A stretch of DNA of 8,137 nt from SAR202 cluster bacterium (GTDB lineage Bacteria; Chloroflexota; Dehalococcoidia; Lucifugimonadales; UBA1123), in NCBI GenBank assembly GCA_030743915.1, contig JASLRP010000241.1, positions 1 to 8,137 on the forward strand, written 5' to 3'. The translations under genes were made by a program, and so were the position numbers. The number at the start of each line of letters is the position of its first letter. Positions within the stretch are counted from its first letter, which is position 1. Below are positions 1-5,738 of this stretch, one piece after another. Under the pieces are notes generated by a model. It saw nothing but the letters and a program-made list of their open reading frames with translations, made no database searches and had not been told where the DNA came from.

Positions 1-168
1 GATAGGACGGAGCTTCACAATCTGGCAGAATCCAATAGGCCCAAGGCCCAGGAGCTTGCAAACCTCTACGACGAGTGGGCCGAGCGATGCGACGTTCAAC
101 CGTGGAGGATTTTATATCCCGCCTGGAACCCTCGGATGCGCACTCCCAGCGGACACATGACTTTATAA
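1..168 (+). CDS. Sulfatase (arylsulfatase-type) C-terminal fragment, 5' end outside window
   Basis: Frame 1 is open from the first base to the TAA at 166-168 and gives 55 residues starting DRTELHNLAESNRP and continuing through LYDEWAERCDVQPW. The pattern D-R-T-E-L-x-x-L-A, then a helix ending in W-A-x-R-x-x-V-x-P-W, is the usual C-terminal end of the sulfatase/alkaline-phosphatase superfamily (arylsulfatases, PF00884). Those enzymes hydrolyse sulfate esters using a formylglycine made from a Cys or Ser in the N-terminal half. That part is outside the window, so neither catalytic competence nor substrate can be judged. The next gene starts 32 bp downstream on the same strand, so the two may be cotranscribed. 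The call rests on recognising the terminal motif. Confidence 0.8.
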   Translation, partial: DRTELHNLAESNRPKAQELANLYDEWAERCDVQPWRILYPAWNPRMRTPSGHMTL

Positions 169-188
169 TGCAACGTTAGATTGAGGGC

Positions 189-193
189 GGAGG
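189..193 (+). promoter_or_regulatory. Shine-Dalgarno GGAGG for the SppA-like gene
   Basis: GGAGG ends 7 nt before the ATG at 201. An in-frame TAG at 177-179 rules out a longer upstream start. Together these fix the start and show that the missing N-terminal membrane segment is not a start-calling error. Confidence 0.75.
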
Positions 194-200
194 CAGCAGA

Positions 201-998
201 ATGGCATTAGCGTTGGTGAACAAAATGCAAAAACGCATCGCCGTGATCGAGGTGTTCGGGGCCATCGGCGGCCCGGTTAAATCTCCTGAAATGAGCAGAC
301 TGCTGAACACGGCGCGGGACGATCATCGAATCAAGGCTGTGGTGCTGGACGTTGACTCTCCGGGCGGCAGTTCGTCGGCCTCAGACTACATCTATCGTAG
401 CGTCAAACGCCTGGGTGAGCGCAAGCCAGTGATCGCGGCCATTCGGGGCACCGGAGCGTCGGGCTCGTACATGATCGCCTGCGGCGCCCAGCGCATCGTG
501 GCCTCGCCGGGCGCCATAATCGGCTCCATCGGCGTGATTTCTGTGCGTCCCATCTTGGAGGACCTGCTGGAGCGGGCCGGAATCAAGGTGAACGTCAACA
601 AGAGCGGCGAATACAAGGACATGGGCGCCCTCTGGCGCGAGGCGACAACCGAAGAGCAGGAGAAGATGCAATCGCTGATCGACGACATCTTCGGCGACTT
701 CGTGAACATTGTCTCCGAGGCCCGTGGCCTTGACGAGGGCGCGGTGCGTGATCTGGCAACGGGCGAGGTATATCTGGCCGAACGCGCCCGCGAGCTTGGC
801 CTTGTGGACGAGTTGGGAGATTTGCATCGGGCCCTCGACATCGCGTCAGAGCTTTCGGGCGCTCCGCCCACTCCCATTTACCTGCGACCGAAACGCAATT
901 TGCGTCAATTGCTCTTCGGCTCAGTAGCCGAGTCCTTCGTCGGAGCCGTGGCCGACCAGGTAGAGCAGCGTATTTCCCAGAGTCGCTTTCGATTGTAA
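201..998 (+). CDS. sppA: SppA-like S49 family serine peptidase, short form without membrane anchor
   Basis: This 265-residue protein belongs to family S49 (SppA, signal peptide peptidase), which degrades cleaved signal peptides and other membrane-associated peptides with a Ser/Lys dyad. Seen in the sequence: the VVLDVDSPGG strand and oxyanion loop (residues 47-56), the nucleophile motif GTGASGSY with Ser87, the segment ASPGAIIGSIGVI (101-113), and SGEYKD with the presumed general base Lys139. The Ser-Lys spacing of 52 equals that of Bacillus SppA (S147/K199). The single S49 domain corresponds to the short form rather than the duplicated E. coli form. Typical short SppA proteins begin with a membrane helix of about 20 residues. 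Here the protein starts almost directly at the first core strand (KRIAVIEVFG), so it looks cytosolic or peripheral. A good SD precedes the start. It follows the sulfatase gene by 32 bp. Confidence 0.9.
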   Translation: MALALVNKMQKRIAVIEVFGAIGGPVKSPEMSRLLNTARDDHRIKAVVLDVDSPGGSSSASDYIYRSVKRLGERKPVIAAIRGTGASGSYMIACGAQRIVASPGAIIGSIGVISVRPILEDLLERAGIKVNVNKSGEYKDMGALWREATTEEQEKMQSLIDDIFGDFVNIVSEARGLDEGAVRDLATGEVYLAERARELGLVDELGDLHRALDIASELSGAPPTPIYLRPKRNLRQLLFGSVAESFVGAVADQVEQRISQSRFRL

Positions 999-1003
999 CG
1001 TCA

Positions 1004-1096
1004 CGCCATTCTGAGGCGGCAGCCGAAGTATCTGGTCGTCAACAGGCAACCGTGGCATTGGGCCGACCAGAGGCTTCGCCATAGCTCAGCATGGCG
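1004..1096. repeat. Intergenic inverted-repeat element, copy A (reverse orientation)
   Basis: Two imperfectly complementary arms flank a loop of about 25 nt: 1004-1038 (starts CGCCATTCTGAG, ends ATCTGGTCG) and 1064-1096 (starts CGACCAGAGGCTTCG, ends CTCAGCATGGCG). The outer 12 bases pair with one mismatch, and the inner CGAAG and TCTGGTCG blocks also pair. Related elements lie at 4622-4716 and 5589-5682. One arm carries CCATTCTGAG and the other CCATGCTGAG, so orientation can be read, and this copy is inverted relative to the other two. It begins 6 bp after the SppA stop. It could fold as an mRNA hairpin. Confidence 0.85.
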
Positions 1097-1100
1097 GGTT

Positions 1101-1132
1101 TCGATTTACAATCGAGTCCGCGATTTCGCGGA
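1101..1132. promoter_or_regulatory. Two adjacent perfect palindromes upstream of the aldo/keto reductase; possible operator and -10
   Basis: TCGATT-TAC-AATCGA (1101-1115) is a perfect 6-bp inverted repeat with a 3-bp spacer. One base later comes TCCGCG-ATTT-CGCGGA (1117-1132), another perfect 6-bp inverted repeat. The first contains TACAAT (1107-1112), one mismatch from a sigma-70 -10 box and 45 bp before the reductase ATG. No convincing -35 lies at the right distance. These could be repressor sites or a small hairpin pair; the role is inferred from position only. Confidence 0.35.
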
Positions 1133-1157
1133 TCACCGAAGCAGCTCATCGCAAATC

Positions 1158-2129
1158 ATGACCCTGGACAATACAAAAAATATGCACTACCGGACACTTG
1201 GAAAGACGGGACTTAACGTATCGCTATTGAGCCTGGGCACAGGCGGGCCCAGCATGTTTGGGCAGAACAACGGGCTTGAACAAAAACAGCAGACCGAGCT
1301 TGTGCGCCGATGCCTGGATATGGGCATCAACCTGATCGACACCCACGAGAGATACAAGGACAGCGAGGAGATTCTCGGCAAAGCGCTGAAGGGCGTTTCG
1401 AGGGATGCCTATAATCTGGTTACCAAGTGGGCCTACGCTCCGGGAGGCGATGATTTCGAGTCTGATCCTGAAGCGCTGTCCCGGTCGGTGGAGCGCAGTC
1501 TGCGAAGGCTGGGAACCGATCATGTGGAGGTCTTGTTGTTCCACGGCCTGATGCCCGAGCATCACGATCTTGTGTTGGAGCGATATGTTCCAGTCCTCCA
1601 GCGTCTGAAGGACGAGGGCAAAGTCCGGTTCGGAGGTTTCAGCCTGCGATTTGTCGATGACCCGTCCCACGAGGGCGCCCTCACGGCTCTGGAGAGGACG
1701 CCGGAGCTTTGGGACGTGATAATGCTCAAGTTCGGCATCCTGAATCAGTACGCCTCAAAGCACGCGCTGCCCCTGGCGATGGAGCACAACATCGGCATCT
1801 TGAACATGGCGGCGGTGCGTTTCAAACTCCCCGATCCGAAGCTGCTGGCCGAGACCATTGCCGACTGGAAGGCTCGTGGCCTCATTCCTTCGGACGCCTT
1901 GCCAGATGACGACCCTCTGGGATGGCTAGTGGACGACGACGTGGACTCGGTCATCAGCGCAGCCTACAAGTTCGCGGCAGAGCATCCGGCCATCGGGTCT
2001 GTGATTTCCGGCACGTCCAGCATCGAACACATGGAGCGCAACATCTCGGCTATGGAGCGCCCGTACCTACCGCAAGAAGCTCGGTTCCGGCTTGAGCGTC
2101 TATTCGGTCACATCGCTGAGTACGCGTGA
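1158..2129 (+). CDS. Aldo/keto reductase family oxidoreductase
   Basis: This 323-residue protein is an NAD(P)H-dependent (beta/alpha)8-barrel oxidoreductase of the aldo/keto reductase superfamily, which reduces aldehydes and ketones in the cytosol. Visible landmarks are the N-terminal YRTLGKTGLNVS, then the full catalytic tetrad: Asp61 and Tyr66 in LIDTHERY, Lys90 in LVTKWA, and His129 in LLFHG. Near the C-terminus, AIGSVISGTSSIEHMERNI is the cofactor-phosphate-binding segment. Length is normal for the family. The substrate cannot be told from the sequence. The start at 1158 has only a weak SD; the ATG at 1182 would give MHYRTLGKTGL, which matches many homologues better, so the first eight residues are uncertain. 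Its stop is one base from the stop of the convergent surface-protein gene, and two palindromes lie upstream. Confidence 0.92.
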   Translation: MTLDNTKNMHYRTLGKTGLNVSLLSLGTGGPSMFGQNNGLEQKQQTELVRRCLDMGINLIDTHERYKDSEEILGKALKGVSRDAYNLVTKWAYAPGGDDFESDPEALSRSVERSLRRLGTDHVEVLLFHGLMPEHHDLVLERYVPVLQRLKDEGKVRFGGFSLRFVDDPSHEGALTALERTPELWDVIMLKFGILNQYASKHALPLAMEHNIGILNMAAVRFKLPDPKLLAETIADWKARGLIPSDALPDDDPLGWLVDDDVDSVISAAYKFAAEHPAIGSVISGTSSIEHMERNISAMERPYLPQEARFRLERLFGHIAEYA

Positions 2130-2130
2130 C

Positions 2131-3789
2131 CTAACGCGAAGCCGCGCGGTTGCCTTTCGAGTTCCGCAATCTCCAGAGTCCCGCAACCGCCAACAATCCG
2201 GCGATCAAGAACAATCCCCAACTTCCCGTGCCGGGCACTGGCGGTGCCGGTGTAGGTGTGGGACACGGCGTAGGAGCGGGGCCCGGCGTGAAAGTCGGGG
2301 TTGGAGGCAGTGGTGTAGGCGTGGCCGTTGTCTTCGGAGCGGGCGGCGTAGCGGTAGAAGTTGGCGGTTGTGGTGTCGGCGTGGAACACTGCGCATCTGT
2401 CGGCGGTAGTGTTGGCGTCGGTGTGAAGGTGATGGGCAGTGGCGTGGACGTGGGCGTTGTTGATGTCGATGGCGTGGGTGTAAATGTCGGCTCTGGCGTT
2501 GGTGTTGATGAGGCGCTGGCGATCGGCGACGGTGTGGGTGTAAGGGTTACAGGAAACGGCGTCGGTGTGCGCGTAGGTGTTGTTGATGTTGCTGGTGTAG
2601 GTGTAAATGTCGGATTCGGCGTAGGTGTCGATGTGGAGCCCGGAATCGGAGAAGGCGTGGGCGTCAGGGTGACGGGGAACGGAGTTGGGGTTGGCGTTCC
2701 CGGTTCTGGCGTAGGTGTGATCGTCGCGGGAACCTGTGTAGGCGTAAGCGTAGGAAGTGTTGATGTCGACGGAGTAAGCGTGGGCGTAAACGTAACAGGT
2801 AGTGGCGTTACGGTGGCAGTTGGCGGCGGTGGCGTATTGGTGGCCGTGGGCGGAGGCCCGAATGTTGCAGTAGGAGATGGCGTGCGTGTGTTGGTCGGAA
2901 ACGGTGTGAGCGTCGGAGTGGCGGGCGGAAACGTAGGTGATGCTGTTGGAGGGAACGGTGTTGTAGTCACAGTCGCTGTATTCGTTGGGAAAGGCGTAAC
3001 AGTAGCGGTGGCATTGGAAGTTACCGTAGGCGTGGCAGGGGGAAACGGTGTGGCTGTGGGAACAGTGAACGTGTAGTTCACGGCCAACACCGGACGACGG
3101 GAGGAGAACGAATTCTCTCTGGTATCGAACCGTTTGGTAGTCTTGATTGAGGACTCGTTGCCCTTGAGCAACCAGCCAAAGTTTGTGTTTTTGTCACTCA
3201 CCCATCCCTGAACGTCTGCGATGAGTTGAGTTGATGACCAAGTGTATTTCCCGTTGCTCGAGACCGTCTGGCTCGCGCTGGGACTGGAATTGAAATCTCC
3301 CCCGGCGCTGGTCCACGAGGTGGAGTTGAAAAAGCTGTGAGTCCAGGTTGCATCGCCATTTTGTGCGGTGGCGCCCCCTCCCTCATTGTTACTGGCATTG
3401 GAATCGCCTTCGCCCCAGTCTGATGAAACCTTGTGCATGTTGATCGTTTGAGACCCGGACGATGTCTTGGACATGTTCAGAGTCAGCGATGCGCTGTTGA
3501 CGGTCGCATCGGATGGTATGCTTGACAGGTCAAACTTCACGACAGCACGGCGTATGGAGCCTCCGGTAGTCTTGCCGACGAACATGTGGGCACCTGCGCC
3601 GTTGCTCAATCCTCCAGAAGTGTGTTCATATAGCGTGTTGTCCTTGTTGGCGCCGAAAGTCGCGTCGCTTGTCTGTGTTGCGGCGAACAACATAGTGGAC
3701 AACGCTGTAACAAGCGACAAAGCGATTATGGCCGATGCTGGTATTTTCCAAGAAACACCGCCGAATTGTGAACTGAGACATAGCCACAT
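2131..3789 (-). CDS. Secreted DNRLRE-domain surface protein with Pro/Thr-rich stalk and C-terminal anchor
   Basis: 552 residues in four parts. (1) A signal peptide: Lys15, a hydrophobic core at about 18-35, and probable cleavage after FAA near 36-37. (2) About residues 43-241, a DNRLRE-type (CBM96-like) beta-sandwich: DNTLYE at 50-55, RRAVVKFDLSSIPSDATVNSASLTL at 80-104 and a closing RRPVLAVNYTF; this kind of domain is found on surface and carbohydrate-binding proteins. (3) Residues 242-517, a low-complexity stalk of TPTP, PFP and TATP units with a 41-residue tandem repeat, probably extended and possibly O-glycosylated. (4) VPGTGSWG at 518-525, a membrane helix to about 537, then WRLRNSKGNR, a three-part layout like LPXTG or CTERM sorting signals. 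The ligand is unknown. The start is the first ATG after mazG, whose stop is 12 bp upstream, suggesting cotranscription; the SD is poor or distant. The opposite-strand Gly/Val frame is a shadow. Confidence 0.85.
   Translation of the reverse strand: MWLCLSSQFGGVSWKIPASAIIALSLVTALSTMLFAATQTSDATFGANKDNTLYEHTSGGLSNGAGAHMFVGKTTGGSIRRAVVKFDLSSIPSDATVNSASLTLNMSKTSSGSQTINMHKVSSDWGEGDSNASNNEGGGATAQNGDATWTHSFFNSTSWTSAGGDFNSSPSASQTVSSNGKYTWSSTQLIADVQGWVSDKNTNFGWLLKGNESSIKTTKRFDTRENSFSSRRPVLAVNYTFTVPTATPFPPATPTVTSNATATVTPFPTNTATVTTTPFPPTASPTFPPATPTLTPFPTNTRTPSPTATFGPPPTATNTPPPPTATVTPLPVTFTPTLTPSTSTLPTLTPTQVPATITPTPEPGTPTPTPFPVTLTPTPSPIPGSTSTPTPNPTFTPTPATSTTPTRTPTPFPVTLTPTPSPIASASSTPTPEPTFTPTPSTSTTPTSTPLPITFTPTPTLPPTDAQCSTPTPQPPTSTATPPAPKTTATPTPLPPTPTFTPGPAPTPCPTPTPAPPVPGTGSWGLFLIAGLLAVAGLWRLRNSKGNRAASR
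2239..3066 (-). repeat. Low-complexity Thr/Pro-encoding repeat tract
   Basis: This tract encodes the stalk (residues 242-517) of the surface protein. On the plus strand it reads as a GGTGTNGGNGTNG-like array with no stop codons in several frames, which creates long spurious Gly/Val-rich frames. Codon-level repetition makes it prone to slippage, length variation and misassembly. Confidence 0.85.
2446..2691 (-). repeat. Tandem duplication of a 123-bp (41-residue) unit inside the stalk
   Basis: Unit 1 (2569-2691, residues 367-407) and unit 2 (2446-2568, residues 408-448) both begin TPTPFPVTLTPTPSPI, continue STPTPxPTFTPTP, and end TSTTPT. By eye they differ at only about seven of 41 residues. 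A degenerate start of a third unit (TPLPITFTPTP) follows. Confidence 0.85.
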
Positions 3790-3801
3790 ATGAACCTATG
3801 A

Positions 3802-4584
3802 TTACTCCTCGATAGCTTTCGCCTCCTCCCACAGGGCCTCTTTCTGATCGAGAGGCAAATCCTCGAACGATATACCGCGCTCTCGGCTCAGGCGTTCCAT
3901 TGTGGTGAACCGCTTATAGAACCGGGTGTTGGTTCCTCGCAGGGCGTTCTCGGACTCTGCGCCCATCCATCGGGCCGCGTTGACCATCGAGAAAAGGAGG
4001 TCCCCCATCTCGCTCTCTTTGGCCTGTGGGGAGTCGGCTTCGCCCAACTCTCGCACCTCTTCCGAGATTTTGTCAACAACTCCCTGGAAGTCGTCCCAGT
4101 CGAACCCCATCCGAGCGGCCCGGCCTTGCACCGCCTGAGCGTAGGACAGCGCCGGCATCGCCTTGGGCACGCCGTCGAGGATGGAGCGTTCCGAGCCTTC
4201 CAACTCCTTGCGCTTGATGGCGTCCCAACGAGCCACTGCCTCGTCCGCCTCGATCTGGGTGTCGCCGAACACGTGAGGATGCCGTCGCACCAGCTTGCCC
4301 AGCATATTGGCGAAAACGTCCTCCTGAGTGAAGCGTTTGGCGTCCGCCGCTATCTGAATCTGGAATGCCAGGTGGAAGAACACGTCTCCCAACTCCTCGA
4401 TCATCTTGTCCGTGTCATCCTCGTCGATGGCCTCCACAAGCTCGTAGCACTCCTCAAGAAACAGGTGCTTGAGAGTGGCGGGAGTCTGCTCCTTGTCCCA
4501 GGGACATCCGCCCGGCCCCAGCAATCGTTCTACTAATTGACGGACGCCGCCATAAGTCTCATCGAAAATATCTTGTTTGTTCAT
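3802..4584 (-). CDS. mazG: Nucleoside triphosphate pyrophosphohydrolase MazG
   Basis: The 260-residue protein is a standard two-domain MazG. MazG hydrolyses NTPs and dNTPs to the monophosphate and pyrophosphate in the cytosol, cleaning up non-canonical nucleotides and affecting alarmone levels. The N-terminal domain shows GPGGCPWDKEQT (22-33) and the metal-binding helices EECYE (44-48) and EELGD (63-67). The linker has the typical RRHPHVFGD (100-108). The C-terminal domain repeats the acidic motifs as EEVRE (175-179) and EMGD (192-195). Both metal sites look intact. I start at the ATG at 4584, which has an AAGGAA SD seven bases upstream. The open frame continues to 4647, but those 21 codons run into an inverted repeat and do not resemble MazG. 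The surface-protein gene starts 12 bp after the stop. Confidence 0.95.
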   Translation of the reverse strand: MNKQDIFDETYGGVRQLVERLLGPGGCPWDKEQTPATLKHLFLEECYELVEAIDEDDTDKMIEELGDVFFHLAFQIQIAADAKRFTQEDVFANMLGKLVRRHPHVFGDTQIEADEAVARWDAIKRKELEGSERSILDGVPKAMPALSYAQAVQGRAARMGFDWDDFQGVVDKISEEVRELGEADSPQAKESEMGDLLFSMVNAARWMGAESENALRGTNTRFYKRFTTMERLSRERGISFEDLPLDQKEALWEEAKAIEE

Positions 4585-4621
4585 GTTCGTTCCTTGGTTG
4601 GATGATTGAGAATGTCCACTT

Positions 4622-4716
4622 TGCCATGCTGAGTGGGAGCGAGGCATCTGGTGTCAGTGAAGACAGGCGCCGGCTTTCCGGCGACCAGATTCTTCGATGG
4701 TGATCTCAGAATGGCA
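4622..4716. repeat. Intergenic inverted-repeat element, copy B
   Basis: The left arm starts at 4622 with TGCCATGCTGAG and runs through GCATCTGG to 4651. The right arm from 4684 (CCAGATTCTTCG) ends at 4716 with CTCAGAATGGCA. Arms pair across the outer 12 bases with one mismatch and again around ATCTGG. A second, perfect hairpin (CGCCGG-CTTT-CCGGCG, 4668-4683) is nested in the centre. It sits in the divergent region between mazG and the DUF1461 gene, in the same orientation as the copy at 5589-5682. Confidence 0.88.
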
Positions 4717-4762
4717 GAGGATGTCGGCTGACTGCCGAAAACTAACCGATGACAACTCCAAT

Positions 4763-4792
4763 TTGACACCTCGCCGAGACCGACCCTAAGAT
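4763..4792 (+). promoter_or_regulatory. Candidate sigma-70-type promoter for the DUF1461 gene
   Basis: A perfect TTGACA (4763-4768) is followed after 18 bp by TAAGAT (4787-4792), which matches TATAAT at four of six positions including both ends. Transcription would start around 4799, only about two bases before the ATG at 4801. This agrees with the lack of a convincing ribosome-binding site there and suggests a leaderless or nearly leaderless mRNA. No experimental support. Confidence 0.45.
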
Positions 4793-4800
4793 GCTACCGC

Positions 4801-5568
4801 ATGTTCACAGATAATAGAATCACCCATACCGGCAAGGTTCTGGCCGTTGCGCTCTTCGTGTTGTTCGTGCCGCTGTTTCTGATCGCGGTCAACGCTCGTT
4901 GGGTCATCAACGCCCCGGCCCTGTATAGCTACGGGTACGATAAATACGAACGGGAGATCAGATACTATATCGATATCGAGCGAGATGAATACATCTCCGG
5001 TGGGCGCCAGATCCGGGACTACTTCAACAACGGCGAAGAGTTTCTGAGCATGAACGTCGAGATTCGCGGAATCCGATACCCGAACATCTACAACCAGACC
5101 GAGGTCATTCACATGTTCGACGTGAAGCAACTCGTTCGCGGTGTCTATCGAGTCTCGGAGTTCGCCGGAGCCTACCTTCTGGGTTTTGTGCTGGTGGGAT
5201 TCTTTAACTGGAGGCGGGAATTCCTGCGACCGCTGGGACGATTCGCCGTCATGGGCGGGGCGGTCACTTTGGGTCTGGTCTTGCTGGTGGGGATAGGCTC
5301 GTTGGCGGGGGGATTCGACCGGCTGTTCCTACTCTTCCACGAGATAAGCTTCACTAACGACTTCTGGCAGTTGAACCCCAGCCGAGACGCCCTGATAGCC
5401 ATGTTCCCTCAGAGGTTCTTCTTCGACGCCACGATTTTGATAGTCGGCGCCATCATCATTCAGGCGGGACTGCTGGTGGCTGTGCCTATTGCTCTGAACA
5501 GATTACGCAGGCCCAAACAATTGACACGAGCAGAGAGAAGGGCTGCACAGGCATCTCTGAAGACGTAA
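4801..5568 (+). CDS. DUF1461/TIGR01906 integral membrane protein, Lit-like lipoprotein transacylase candidate
   Basis: This 255-residue protein has four predicted membrane helices at about 13-32, 119-137, 146-168 and 209-233, with a large extracytoplasmic loop after the first. It carries the family signatures VIHMFDVK (102-109), FLLFHEISFTNDFW (176-189) and MFPQRFFFD (201-209). DUF1461 includes Lit of Bacillus and Enterococcus, which moves an acyl chain between glycerol and the N-terminal Cys of lipoproteins to make the lyso form. Lit depends on two conserved histidines (H85 and H157 in B. cereus). His104 and His180 here lie in the matching motifs with similar spacing. Family membership is fairly firm; transacylase activity in this organism is inferred. 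The ATG at 4801 is the only plausible start before an in-frame stop at 4750, and it lacks a clear SD. The tail is basic and probably cytosolic. Confidence 0.82.
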   Translation: MFTDNRITHTGKVLAVALFVLFVPLFLIAVNARWVINAPALYSYGYDKYEREIRYYIDIERDEYISGGRQIRDYFNNGEEFLSMNVEIRGIRYPNIYNQTEVIHMFDVKQLVRGVYRVSEFAGAYLLGFVLVGFFNWRREFLRPLGRFAVMGGAVTLGLVLLVGIGSLAGGFDRLFLLFHEISFTNDFWQLNPSRDALIAMFPQRFFFDATILIVGAIIIQAGLLVAVPIALNRLRRPKQLTRAERRAAQASLKT

Positions 5569-5588
5569 ATTTGATCGAAGGCAACACC

Positions 5589-5682
5589 TGCCATGCTGAG
5601 CGGAGTCGAAGCATCTGGTTTCTGGTATGACGACGATAGTCTATAGGCGACGAGATTCTTCGGTGGCGACCTCAGAATGGCA
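5589..5682. repeat. Intergenic inverted-repeat element, copy C
   Basis: The left arm begins TGCCATGCTGAG at 5589 and runs to ATCTGGT (5619). The right arm runs from about 5648 (GCGACGAGATTCTTCGGTGG) to CTCAGAATGGCA ending at 5682. It is colinear with copy B in both arms. It lies 20 bp after the DUF1461 stop and 56 bp before the next start, so it could act as an mRNA hairpin between the two genes. Confidence 0.88.
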
Positions 5683-5728
5683 AGACTCCTGGGCATTGAA
5701 AACCTGAAAATCCGATACCTGAACCCCT

Positions 5729-5736
5729 GAGGAAGG
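5729..5736 (+). promoter_or_regulatory. Shine-Dalgarno GAGGAAGG for the mutarotase-fold gene
   Basis: GAGGAAGG lies directly upstream of the ATG at 5739. The core GAGG is 6 bases from the start and the second AGG is 2 bases from it. This supports the chosen start. Confidence 0.6.
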
Positions 5737-5738
5737 CC

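Noticed and set aside
1004..1096. Repeat copy A as a simple terminator of the SppA gene
   Set aside because: It has no trailing T run, and the same asymmetric arms recur at two other sites in different gene contexts, so a dispersed repeat explains it better. It may still impede transcription.
2239..3066. CRISPR-like array in the repetitive region
   Set aside because: Repeats are short, degenerate, in frame with a protein and without regular unique spacers; no cas genes nearby.
2150..3076. Plus-strand 308-codon open frame coding a Gly/Val-rich repeat protein
   Set aside because: It is the antisense of the Thr/Pro stalk: ACx-CCx codons read backwards give Gly/Val. The minus frame has a signal peptide, a recognisable domain and a membrane anchor, while this one has none.
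4126..4536. Plus-strand 136-codon open frame inside mazG
   Set aside because: Fully antisense to conserved MazG motifs, with no recognisable protein features.
4585..4647. 21-residue N-terminal extension of MazG
   Set aside because: It lies largely in the inverted-repeat arm, has no MazG similarity, and the internal ATG at 4584 has a well-placed AAGGAA.
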